The notes under the pieces: generated by a model
The model's input: the letters and a program-made list of their open reading frames with translations, nothing else
The model's database searches: none
What the model was told of the DNA's origin: nothing
Made by a program: the position numbers and the translations under genes
Origin: Onchocerca lupi
Lineage: Eukaryota; Nematoda; Chromadorea; Rhabditida; Onchocercidae
DNA length: 64,000 nt
Reading direction: 5' to 3'
Assembly: GCA_028564675.1 (NCBI GenBank)
Contig: JAOVVO010000014.1
Coordinates: 186,001-250,000 of the forward strand
Shown here: positions 1 to 11,112 of the stretch, one piece after another
Numbering within the stretch: the stretch's first letter is position 1
Layout: the number at the start of each line of letters is the position of its first letter

Positions 1-55
1 GTTATCAATTTTAATTACTACTCATATTTGAACTACTACTATTCTCATTTTCATC

Positions 56-1849
56 TTACAAGTTCAAGAAAAAATCCAAGTCACTACCACGACCAGCCCC
101 ATTCAAATCCAAACTTGTTTGCGACTTTTCGAACTCTTATTTCTCCTCTCTCTATCATCTCAATGAATGCAATAATAAAATTAAATTTAACGCGTCCCTA
201 GTTGATGCGTTAAATTTAGTACGGTTGTGATTGAGATTCCAAGCTTTGTTAAAGTTTCGAGCAAATATTTCTTTATGTTATGTGATGCTCCTACTAGTAG
301 TGACTGCTTACCTGTGGGATTGTTTTCTAATCCGTTCGATGAATAGGTAACGGGCTGCCACAGCGAAGTAACATCATCATTTCCGTGATTCCCGTGAACG
401 TTCCAGCCAAATATGCCTTGCGAATATGACGTTACTGCGGCAGTATTTGAGTCTGGAATTGTTGGCTCTGTAACAGCATCATTCTCTTGAACGTTCCAGT
501 CAGGTATTTGTTGCGAATATGACGTGACAACGGAGACGGGAATAGTTGGCTTTGTGGCCAATACTGTGCATTCCGTTTTGATCAGTGTTGTTCGGCGCAA
601 TATTACTCTTGGTTTCGATGAAATGAGTACAGTCAGTTTAGTTGAAGGGACTATTGTTCCAGCTGTTTTTACAATAGAGTTCATTTCCTGTTCTTCAGCT
701 TTTCGCTTCACGCTTTTATTATCTGTCATTGCTTTTAAATTCTTCCCCCTGAAATTTATTTCTACAGATAGTGCAACCATTACTTCATGAAGTCTCCAAT
801 CTCTTTACCATCTTTGATCAGTGCTATTTTCTTTAAAAAGATGAGAATTAGAGCTGAAAAGTGAAAACTTTATTCTGAAGAAGTACAAATCTCCCACCGC
901 CTCCTAAAATAAGAAATAATTGTGAAGGAAACTGAGATATGAATAAAATTACCTGTCTATTACTACTGTTGTTGATGATCCATTTTTCATCTTTTTTCGT
1001 CTGCGACTTCTATAACTTCTCAACATTTGTAGTTCCTTCTTTCGCCGCGCTGAAACTCGTGCTTTTTTTCGGAATTTGCGTGTACGAATGCTGGCTGCTT
1101 TCGCATTATCCGGAACGTGATCTACGTGTTCTCTGCCGTTACTTATTTTTTCTTGTTTACTAATCGATATTTCTCGTGCCATTTGGATTCCTTGCTCAAA
1201 ATTGGTACTATCTGTTGGGATTACTTCGACAAAGACACGATTTTCCGCTGCAGTTCTTCTACTGTTGTCACATTGTTTAATTTCAGTGGTACTTTTTTCG
1301 TTTTCATTGAAGATTACATCTTTTGAATATTGTTTGTAGACAACAGTTTCCTACAGGAAAAGCACAACACTACCACTTTTATTATTTACGACATACTTTA
1401 ATAAAACATCAGTAAAATTTGTATATGTCTATGAAAGTTCATTAATATAATGGGACACTGGGGAGAGAGAAAGGATAAAAACAAGCCAAGACGGAGACAA
1501 TAATGTATTACTCTCAGATCCATCTTTAAGGGCAGGATCCAAGCAGTAGCTTCCGCTCATTATCGGATTAATATTTTCATCGTCTATGGTTTCTTTCATG
1601 AATCGTACCACAATTTCTTAACTTATCAAGATAAACTGCGGGAAGTAGATTTTAAGCTCTGATATAAGTATTAAGGTTAATAACCTTTTGAAATTGTTGC
1701 AGATGATGCCGCAATTTACTAACAGTTACATTTTTTCCTGCAATTTGTTGAATTAGTTTTTGTAGTTCCTCGATTGATCCAGCAGGTTCCTGGATATATT
1801 GTTCCAATAATTGGACAACTTCAGGCTTCGCCCAGTCGCTTATATTCAT
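56..1849 (-). CDS. Unrecognised basic, probably nuclear protein (5 exons, about 374 aa)
   Basis: Predicted exons in transcription order are 1849-1685, 1350-953, 853-809, 748-312 and 135-56. All four junctions are phase-consistent with GT donors and AG acceptors. Exon 1 starts MNISDWAKPEVVQLLEQ and is rich in Gln, Leu and Glu, suggesting a helical or coiled segment. Residues about 144-178 are strongly basic (RTRKFRKKAR, then RSYRSRRRKKMKN) and look like a nuclear localisation or nucleic-acid-binding patch. Residues about 271-320 hold two copies of a unit of the form PTIP-x-VTSYSQ-x-WNV. The C-terminus is acidic and Asn/Gly-rich and ends FFLNL. There is no signal peptide or membrane segment. 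The last codon overlaps a possible donor (TTGTAAGA), so the gene could continue beyond the window edge. The first donor (AAG|GTTATT) is weak. I do not recognise the family; nuclear location is inferred from the basic patch only. Confidence 0.6.
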
Positions 1850-3338
1850 ATTTTGTTCCTAGAATAAATCTACATTGTTATATATTACCATGCATATATA
1901 TGTGTAGAATAATGTACATAGAGATATTACAGAATAGAAAACATTACGAGTCTGAAATAAAAAATTAATATAAAAGAAAACTATAGCGAAATTGTTAGTA
2001 TCCCCACCAGAAGAGGGAAATTATGTAATCAAATGGATCATAAATCAAACTTTGTTTTTTTACCACAGTGCACAGCGATCCAAGTTAATTTTTGAGCTTC
2101 TACATGAAACAAAAAACAAATTTGCAGGAAGTGATTTATACCGCCGAACCCAATGCGTACAAATTTGCATATTATCTAAATTTGAGATCTGTTATTATAG
2201 AATCAAATAAACATGACGTCAGTTACCGGATTGTATATTTTATGCAAATTTTTCAAATAAAGAAGAAATAATTCAGAATCGAGTCTCTACACACTTGATA
2301 GATAACTTCGCTCGAATGTCTTAATTCTGATCATATATTTCAATTCAAAAGATAATCTTGTGACTTGAGCATTATGGTTGATTGCGTCATGTTTAAAAGG
2401 GATTAAATATATTGTTTGCTAACTGCTTATTAAGATTAAATAATTGAAATGATTACTGTGGTTGTAACTAAATTTAAATTCCGTTTATAAATAGGCCAGT
2501 TAACAGAAATGAGTTAAATAAAGTAAAAATGATGAGCATACTAGAAATAAGTAGAAATATCCAGTGATTTTTCGTCACCGTTTTATTTTTTCTTTCACTT
2601 TTTTTTTCTTTCGAAAAAATTCCACGGATCCGTTAGAGCTCAGTCATTATTTGATCACGACTGCACTGTAACCAAAGAATCATCTGGAAGCCTTGAGACA
2701 AGAAGCGTAAGGTTGAAATTATTTTGGCTCAGTAGTTTGAATCATATATTTCGATTTGAAAGCAATTTCTGATCTCATTCGATTTTGAGAGATCGCAGAA
2801 AGTCAGATAGTTTGGGGAGAAGTTTATGCATTTTCTTCGCTTTGAAATAATTCGGTACTTCTTTTCCATGATCATTTTTATTATTTCGCGTTCGTCTTTT
2901 ATCAGTTAATATTGATTCTTATAACTTGATTTAGTTGATTTAGCTTCTGAATTTTTCATTCCAATAGTCAATTTAGCTTCTGAATGCCAGCATTGAGAAG
3001 CTAATCAATTCATTGGATAAGAGAAATGTTAATTTGTCAAATGAGCACTATTTTCAAGTGCTAATCAATTGCATCAAAGGTTGGCAGATTTCTTTGTCGT
3101 GAATTTTTTTCAAGGTGTTTAATTTTCATCACTTATTATTCATGATGTGGTATATTACTTTAATATTTGATCATCTACATGTACTGTCTATGATGCTGTC
3201 AACTATTAGTAAGACTGAATAGTAAAAGCAATTGAATCATTTCTTGTTTACATCTTTTTTAAATGTAGCGATTTTTTTTGAGGAGAGTTTGTCTACCTTA
3301 AAAATCTTTGGATTAAATTCTTTAAAGTTCTGCTGAAT
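1850..3338. other. Intergenic region between divergent genes
   Basis: This AT-rich stretch separates the gene at 56-1849 (-) from the Nse3 gene (+), so it should contain both promoters. I see no convincing coding frame. A short direct repeat (core ATTTAGCTTCTGAAT) occurs near 2939 and 2971. No specific promoter element can be supported. Confidence 0.5.
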
Positions 3339-5228
3339 ATGCGCTTTCGCGGGACAGTAATTCTTGATGAAGATGAAGAACGAAAGTTAGAAGACCGAAC
3401 TGCTGAACTGGCTCAGTTAATACTCTACTTGCAGGTATTGCTATGTGAAGTTTCAAGAATTGCATTTGTTTATAAAACTTAGCAAAACATGTCATAAGAC
3501 TTATTGTGAGCTTTCTTGATTCCAAGCATTCTGTAACATCACTTTTTCCTAAATGAAACTGAGCGATAACAATCACATGCTATCCTCTTTTAATGAAAAG
3601 CAAGAAAACGAAGTGCATCAAAAATCCAAATACTATAAAGTTTGATTAATTGTATTTTTCATACAGATTTATATCTTTTTAGAACAGAAAAAAAAATTGT
3701 ACCAAAGTTTCAAATATTAGAATATGGGAGCAGTGTATCGACCAAACGATTGGTATTCTGGATGAAATTATTGGCGTGAAGATAGGTTTTTTCAAAAATC
3801 ATAAACTAATAAATTAAAGCTGTTTACTAGAGATGCTTTGTATCTTTATTCTAAATTGCGTGAATTTATCGTTGTTTCAATAATTTAGGATTCTATTTTG
3901 CAGTTTGAGTTTCAAAAATTCATTCATTTCAGGTATGCAAAACAAAAACATCTCAGGGATATCGGTTGTACGTAAAAAATACTTTGAAAATTCAACACGA
4001 GACTTCTGATGAGAACAGTTGTTATTCAGATGATGTATCCGTTTTACTACTGCTTTTGTGAATGTTTTATGATTTTCAAACTTGGATATTTTTAAAAAAT
4101 TTGGTCAAAAAAAGTGTATCATATCTTCATTAAAGGATAAAGCGAAATATGGGCTATTGATTGCGATTCTAATGTTCATATATATGATGCATCGTGCTGG
4201 TTCTCTCAATCATACCGTTTCCGAGAATTCATTGAAAAATTTCTTGGTAAATTTTATACTTTATTTTTGTCAGGAATCCAAGAAATTTCCAATTTTTTTC
4301 ATTGAAAGTCGTTTAAAATTTTTAAGTGAATTACTTTGCATTCACTCCGGAAAGTTTAGTTTGTCTCCAAATATTTTTGATATTTTTATCTAAGAAAGAG
4401 ATGGGTATTACTGAGAATAGTTGTTTTGGGAATCAAATGGATCTAAACAAGTTGTTCGGAGCCTCACCCACTGCTGAATTCATTTCACAAGGTGAGATCC
4501 CTTTTCGAATCAGTTTTTTCGTTAATTCAAATCATTTGTACAAGATCAGAATTATAGAAATCGATTTGAGAGATTTCATTCAATCACTGTATTAATTTGT
4601 CTCTTTTTGAAATTATGTATCAGATTTTTTGGGTCAAATGTAATGATTTCGGTATCTTTACTTGATTTTGTTCATTTTATTTTGGTTGTAATAACATTGA
4701 TGTGTGAAATATAATTTTTCATTTAAGGTTGGCTAGCTTTCACAAAGGAAATGGATGAAAGTGGTCACGATATTATAACATATGAATGGGGACCTCGGGC
4801 AAAATCCTTCATCGATCCAATGGTACATAAGTTTTTGTTTCGGCATACAGTAAAAAAATTGTAGTCTAAAACAATTAACTAAACAAATAATTGCTTTTTA
4901 TATTATTTCCCTTAACATAAGAAAGTATTTAAACTAAAAAGCAAATGATTTAAATACTTTTTTATGATAATGAAGACAATATAGAAAGTCACTAAAAATA
5001 CTACAGAATTTGATATCATGCATAAATAAATAAGTAAAGAAATGGCATAGAAAAATACGCGAACGAAGTATTCAGTGATACATTCAACAAAAATTTTTTT
5101 CTTTTCTATAGCATATTTTTCATTAAGTCGCTTTTATCTTAACTTTTTTTCTCTTCCCATAGCAATATGATAGAGCAGAAATACTATCCAGATCAATTCA
5201 GGAATTAATACCTCAGTATATCATATAA
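3339..5228 (+). CDS. Nse3/MAGE-domain protein (SMC5/6 complex subunit)
   Basis: The C-terminal half of a MAGE homology domain is clear. Supported exons are 4136-4246, 4395-4491, 4728-4822 and 5163-5228, in consistent phase. They encode the winged-helix core (KYGLLIAILMFIYM), the LFG motif (NKLFGASPTAEFISQG), then the MAGE hallmark YEWGPRA and a final helix ending PQYII. In the family, MAGE proteins bind and stimulate RING E3 ligases; Nse3 pairs with Nse1 and Nse4 in the SMC5/6 complex, acting in DNA repair and chromosome maintenance. The single nematode-type gene makes Nse3 the best guess. The ATG at 3339 opens a frame (3339-3434) with ELAQLILYLQ, which fits the first MAGE helix. Exons between 3434 and 4136 are unresolved; candidates are 3721-3752 (NMGAVYRPND) and about 3953-3991 (QGYRLY). 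The exon at 4136 may begin slightly earlier, adding CIISSLK. Confidence 0.75.
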
Positions 5229-6377
5229 ATTTCATCTTCGAAGTCAAAATTTGAGAGGAAAAGACTTAACCTAAATTTGAAAAAAAAAAAAAAAAAAAAA
5301 AAAACAAATTAGATCTCTTTTTCAAAAAAAAAAAGAACGAGTTTTACACTTATTTTAGTCAAATTTTGAATGTTACTCGAACAATATCGTACATTTTGTT
5401 AGCTCACATATTTAATAACACCGATTTATAAAGTGAAAAAAAATTTCTAGGCAATTCTTCGGGCATATTCTACCATGGATGGTACTGCTTTACATCATTG
5501 GTGATTGCACTACCAAGAATCACAGACTGCTGCAGCTCGAAATGGCCGATTGCTTCTCGATAGCTGATGAAACTTGAGCTCATACTTCTATAATATTTTA
5601 TAGAAGTATAAGCTCAAATTTTTTGTATTCACTGATGCAAGTTTGTAGTCATTTTCTGATTGTTGATATTTTTATGAAATATAATGGAAGAGTGCCTTTT
5701 TACGAAAATCTATAGGATTATATGTCTCTTTGATTATAGGATTATTCAATAGATTAATGAAAGGAAATTTGCTTTGAAAATTTAATAGATTAATGAGAAT
5801 CTACTATATAGCCATTGTATTTTGCCAATATTTGTTTTTTTTGACATTTAAATAATGGGTAAAAAAGTTTTACATAACACTGAATGATTTCATTACTAGG
5901 CTTCATCTATTATTCTGCTTCAGAAAAAAGGATAATGGATGAGAAAAGTGGGAAATCTGTGTTTCCACCTTTTGAACTTTTGATAGCAATAGATATAAAA
6001 ACTTAATGCTTCCCTATGGTCACAGGTTTATTTCTATGATAAGTATTCTCTTCTTTTTTTATGAAGACAGTAAAAAATAAATGAACTTACATTATTTGTC
6101 GTTATAGGTCATTTTTCGGAAATCTTCAATTATTTGATAAATCATCCGCTCCTAAAATTTCATTGAATATTTTTGCTTTATGCAGATAGGATTTTTTCGA
6201 ACTAAACTAGAGCCATACGAAGAAACTTCAATATAATGTTCAAAAGAATTTTTTCCTTTATTTTTTTCAAAGCTTGTAGTACTCAGTTTTCAAATTTTCA
6301 AATAGTCATGGAAACTTAAGAAAACTCTTGCGGAACTGTAATTTATGAAGGATCGAGTGGTAAATTGTGAAATAAAA
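5229..6377. other. Convergent intergenic region (Nse3 / UBC-17 3' ends)
   Basis: The two flanking genes converge here. The stretch holds a long poly(A) tract at about 5280-5304, about 50 bases past the Nse3 stop, and an inverted repeat at 5574-5617 listed separately. No other coding frame is convincing. Confidence 0.5.
5574..5617. repeat. Near-perfect inverted repeat (19-bp stem, 6-base loop)
   Basis: The left arm 5574-5592 (TTGAGCTCATACTTCTATA) and the right arm 5599-5617 are reverse complements with one mismatch, separated by ATATTT. A few further A-T pairs extend the stem outward after one mismatch. It lies between convergent genes. It could be a fossil of a small inverted-repeat transposon or a transcribed hairpin; the stem is short for a typical microRNA precursor. 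Confidence 0.8.
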
Positions 6378-9300
6378 TTAGAGAACTTGAATAACAACTT
6401 GTGTAAAAAAGTTAGTCGCTGTTTCGAACGGTAACAGGAAATTCTTTCGTGAATGTTTTTCAGTTTGAGCTGCATATTTGGTTATTTTTCCAAGCCAGTT
6501 TTGTGCTTGCTCAATGACACTATGACGTTTGAGCCAGAAATGACGTTTGATAACGTCCTAAAAAATTGGTTATCGCATTTCTTGCTGATAAATTGCAGAT
6601 TGAAGGCTTAAATATGCAGAAAGCAAATTTGCAGAAAGCATGTCCTTCAAAACATCATCTTAAATATGTAGTTTAGCACCTTCAAAAGTGTTTATCAGTG
6701 CAAAGAAGTTGGAACTCACTTTGAAGTACGGAGGACCATTTTTAACCTGTTCTCTAATTGCGTAAGTTAGTGTTGCATATTCGATCTGCAGATTATAATG
6801 TTTCGAGAAATCGTCACCTTTCTCAGTTCCTTGATATTTCTCGAAGCCAGGCTCATTGAAGTACGGCTCCTTCACGAATATTAAACCCTGCGATCGGAAT
6901 ATATATGTAAAAAAATTTTTTTCTTTAAACAATTGACGAATAAACAAAAATTAAATGCCAATTTATGACTGAGGAATGATTTGTTAAAATATTTATGCCT
7001 ATTGTGATTACATTCATAAATGTGGAAGTTATTATTGAGGAATATACTTGTTAGTTTATTCATCCAAATTCTTCAGAGTTCAAAATTATCTCTTTTTACC
7101 AAGTGAGATTTTGAAGAGAATCTTACTGAAATTTTAGCCTTGAATTACCTGAATGCTAACAAGTATTTGTAGTAGAGAACAGTGCGCGTTCCATTTCTCC
7201 TCTGGTCGACCTTCCCATGTACCCAATATCGATAAACAAATTTTACCATCACTATAGAGGTTAGGATTAAAGCGCACATTTCCTTCGCCAGTCGTCAAAA
7301 AAGCACATTTTGGTGGCGATAATGGATAACTGTAATTTAGAAAGTGAATCGAATCAACTGTGCAATTCAGTCACACTTCAAGAAAATGTTCGTGAATTTA
7401 TTATTATATTTAATATGCTATTGCTTTTAAGAGATTTGTCCCGATCAAAACATCGGGTCAGTTGCATAATTCTTAATTAATATTCTAAAATAATTAGTTC
7501 TATTAGAACTTTTCAACTTTGTAATTCTTGGTGAGGAAAAGATGAGAATAAAGACGAGCTTGCATAAACTATCATTTTACTTGGATTATGATGCATCAAG
7601 TTTAATGAACATTGCTGCAATGAAAAGAAAAAATAAAGAACAAAATTTTATAATTAGATTATTGGAAAATGCGAAAAGTGAAGTTATCGCTTGCATTCCA
7701 ATTAATGACGAATACCTTGTCGGAAAGAAAACATCAAATTCAAAGAGACCATTCTGATAAGGTGTATCATCTGGTCCCGAGATAAGCACTTTGACAATGT
7801 CACATCGTCCTTCATCCAAGCAAACAAATATACTATTACTAGCATTCAGAGGTAAACTGTTTGGCATCGATGCAAGTTCCCTAGCTATAATCTTAATTTT
7901 GTTTTTATTTAAAAATTTTATCAGATATTAATTTGAAGTTTTCAGAATGAATTCCAAAATAAAATTTCAGGCTAATGTTTTCAAATTCTGCTCAATGCAA
8001 TTTATGAAACTTGAATTTTAGTGAATCGTTTGACAGTCTAACAAAAATCTATTAACCAATTCGTCTTGTCCTTTCTTTCAAAGATGCTGAGAACGGATTC
8101 ACGTTACGCACTTCCTTCTTGAATGTAAACGGTACACTCAGCTTGCCATAATCACCGATGAATCTGAAAGAGACGGAACTTCTGTTAGGGAGAATATAGA
8201 TTATTCTTCAGTTTCAATTTAACCTTACTCAATCTTGAAACAACATCGTAACTTTTACTTGAACTCAGTATTTACAGATCTAGAAAGGAAGTATTCGGAA
8301 ATTTCCGGCGAAATTTCAACTGAACCTGAATGTTTGCACTTGAATTTTTTTCAAAGTTTTATAATAAAGAATCGACAGATTTTCTTTTTCGGTAGACATT
8401 TCTTCATCGTTTTGTCCCATCAGCAATGTTTCACTATCCTCATTTCTTATTGCTGCAGTTTGTATTCGTTTTTCAATTGGAATACCTTGCTCATATCGAT
8501 GAGCAGCAGCTATCATAACCTGAAAACTATCAGAATCTGATTTGTTTCTATGTTTCCTAGAAGAAAAGAAAAAATTCTGGCATTTGCACATCAATATCTA
8601 AAAAAATTCGAATCATTCACCCTATGTTCTATTTCATGATGCCTCCGACACATACCTGTGAGTATTTTTGTGCTTTGGTAATGAAATCGTTAAACCTAAG
8701 ATCCAGTGAACCCATCTGGCCTTTGAAAGATCTGGGATATGAAGCCATTATGTTCGAGAATCGCAACATCAAATCTTTAGCAATAGAACGAGAAGAGTTA
8801 ATGGGATGTACCAAGTACGGTATCAAAGCTGGCACTAGCGACATTGTCGCTGCTGTCTCCAGAAGTGCCTGTTAAACAATAGTATTGTTAATTGTTTAAA
8901 AATTTTAAAAATTCAGTTTTTGTAAAAATTCACGTATTGAAATTTTTCAGATAGAAAACTGAAATTGTCATTTGTGCCTATTTTACTTATGATTTATCAT
9001 CTGATGATTCAGATGTTATTTTTGAATGGAGCAAAAAATTAAATATGTATTATCATTTTGTTCATAAAAAATATGTGCTCATCAGATGCTACTGTCTTTT
9101 TAGAATCATAGGTTGTTCAGATCAGATAATCAAGAACATGTGAATTGCGATGGAAATTTTGAACCAAATCAAGCGCCTTCCTTTCTTTGACACAATCAGT
9201 CTCAGAAATAATTATTCATCTCAGTTAATTTGTGAAGAGGAGAAATAAACGAAAGCGAGTATTTGGCAGTGAAAACGCATGGAATCGCTCCTCATTCTTA

Positions 9301-11105
9301 GGCAAATCTGAGATAAAAAAGTGGATGAAAATTAATTTTCCAACTTCATCATACATTAGAATATATTCCGTTTATTGATTGACGGGACAGTGACTCATCG
9401 TTCATGTTATTAGCAATTATTAGAGAATATCCAGTTGAATTGATCACTAGGTTACCTGATACAGTTCCACATGTTCGCTGACATCGAAGATACTATCATT
9501 ATTAAGATGATATTCAAGCAACGGAATGATGGCTGATTCGCCGATTACTCGTACAATTGGTTTACTGAGATGAACAGGATGGCGATCGATGAAATGCAAA
9601 TGCACATCGGCGGAAAAGTCCGGTGAAGCGCAGTAGATAAATGCTGTTACAGCATTTAATAGCCAAGCTAAATGCTCCTCACGAATTAGACGCTCTTCCA
9701 CCTGTATTCAGATAAGGTTATTATCGCATTTGTTCAACTTATTGTTTATCAGTTGTCAAATTGTCGCCGTCTATTCTTTGTTTTTTACAAGCATTTTTTA
9801 TGAATTTTAAGGTTACTGTTAAACAAATAAATCAGAGATTAACTACAAAATTGAACAATAAATAAATCAAAAATTAATTGAAAATTAAACAACAAATCAA
9901 AAGTTTAAAACAAAATTGTCTCAAAATCCTCATCAATTCTCGAAATAACTTAACCGTCCGTTCGATATTCCACCGGCTCCGAGTTGAGCCATGCCCGTAG
10001 CCAACACCTTTTTGAATAGGTCTCGAGAAACTATTTTTCCCTGTAGATTGCTGCCTATTTCTTCTTCTATTTTGAACAAATTCTGGCCTGAAGGGATTTC
10101 AGGAAATAATTATACTTTTCGAAATGAAACTTTATTAAAATTAGCAATTTTAGCTAATTAATTAATTAACGGCATTGAAGCAGTTATTATAAGCACTTTT
10201 CTTGATCTTCCAATGTTAAGCATTATACAAAAATGAAATTGCTGATTGATATTTGTTTATACCGATATCTTATTTTTATATCTTTAATAGAAATAATTTT
10301 CGAAATAAGTAATTTACTATTTAAATTTACCGTTATTATTTGTGAGTAGGAAGATTGTTATTCAGTTACAAGCCGTACTTGAAGATTTGTTTTTTATAAA
10401 AGTCATTGAATTTTCAGTATCTTTAGTAACGATAAGTAATTAATGTTTGAAAACTAGCAAAATAATTATCTTCATTTGTTTTTATCACCAGTATTTTGCT
10501 AGCAACACTATTCTGTTAAATGAACACAATATAAATGTTCAACCTATTGATAAAATGTTATCTATGATTTTCGTAAATTATTCAGAATTCGTCATAAATA
10601 ATTACAAAAATATGGACGCAACCTATTTAATTTATTAATGCCACCATATTCAGCTATCGTTTCGCATATTCGTCTAAGGACACCAGCATGAAATAGTTGT
10701 AATTTCTCTTCTGGACTGCAATCACTGATGATCCTGAAAGAGTTCATACGGATATTTTGACTCCTTTAACTACAAATTAGCATTACTAGTTTTCAAACAC
10801 AAAAAATGGCGAGCAAAATAAAAATAATGAATAGTAAAATTTTGAAGAATATCAAAACGCTATTGAAAAAGATTGATTAATCATGAAAACTGGTTACATT
10901 ACTCAGGCATTAAACAAGCGGCTAAGTTCCTAGTGATGAATTATATCTAACTCTTATTTATCAAGAAGTGCTAATACCTGATCATACGTAACATACTGGT
11001 CATTCGTAGTGGCTTTTGTGAAAGTGTAATTAGGAGACTTTCTGAGATTGTTAAAGTTTCTTCTGGTTCAGGGCTTGAAGGTGATGATACCATTGTACCC
11101 ATCAT
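6378..11105 (-). CDS. ubc-17: BIRC6/UBC-17-type ubiquitin-conjugating enzyme (11 exons, about 609 aa)
   Basis: Exons run 11112-10978 (ATG at 11105), 10733-10623, 10087-9955, 9701-9456, 8868-8656, 8519-8326, 8163-8057, 7884-7716, 7329-7149, 6887-6720 and 6557-6378; all phases agree. The protein matches the C-terminal part of BIRC6 (BRUCE/Apollon). Recognisable pieces are [31 protein letters not shown], then the E2 fold: [20 protein letters not shown], the active-site segment [20 protein letters not shown] with catalytic Cys at about residue 465, [15 protein letters not shown], and the tail KRHFWLKRH. The family transfers ubiquitin from E1 to substrates and acts as a hybrid E2/E3 in vertebrates. 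No BIR domain is encoded upstream within the window. An AG acceptor lies 7 bases before the ATG pair, as expected for a spliced-leader trans-splice site, so the short form is probably complete. The name rests on resemblance to C. elegans UBC-17 and human BIRC6 from memory. Confidence 0.9.
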
Positions 11106-11112
11106 CGAATAC

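Noticed and set aside
1429..1611. Minus-strand ORF in intron 1 of the first gene (KETIDDENINPIMSGSYCLD)
   Set aside because: It looks coding-like but cannot be spliced in phase between exons 1 and 2, which join directly in phase 0.
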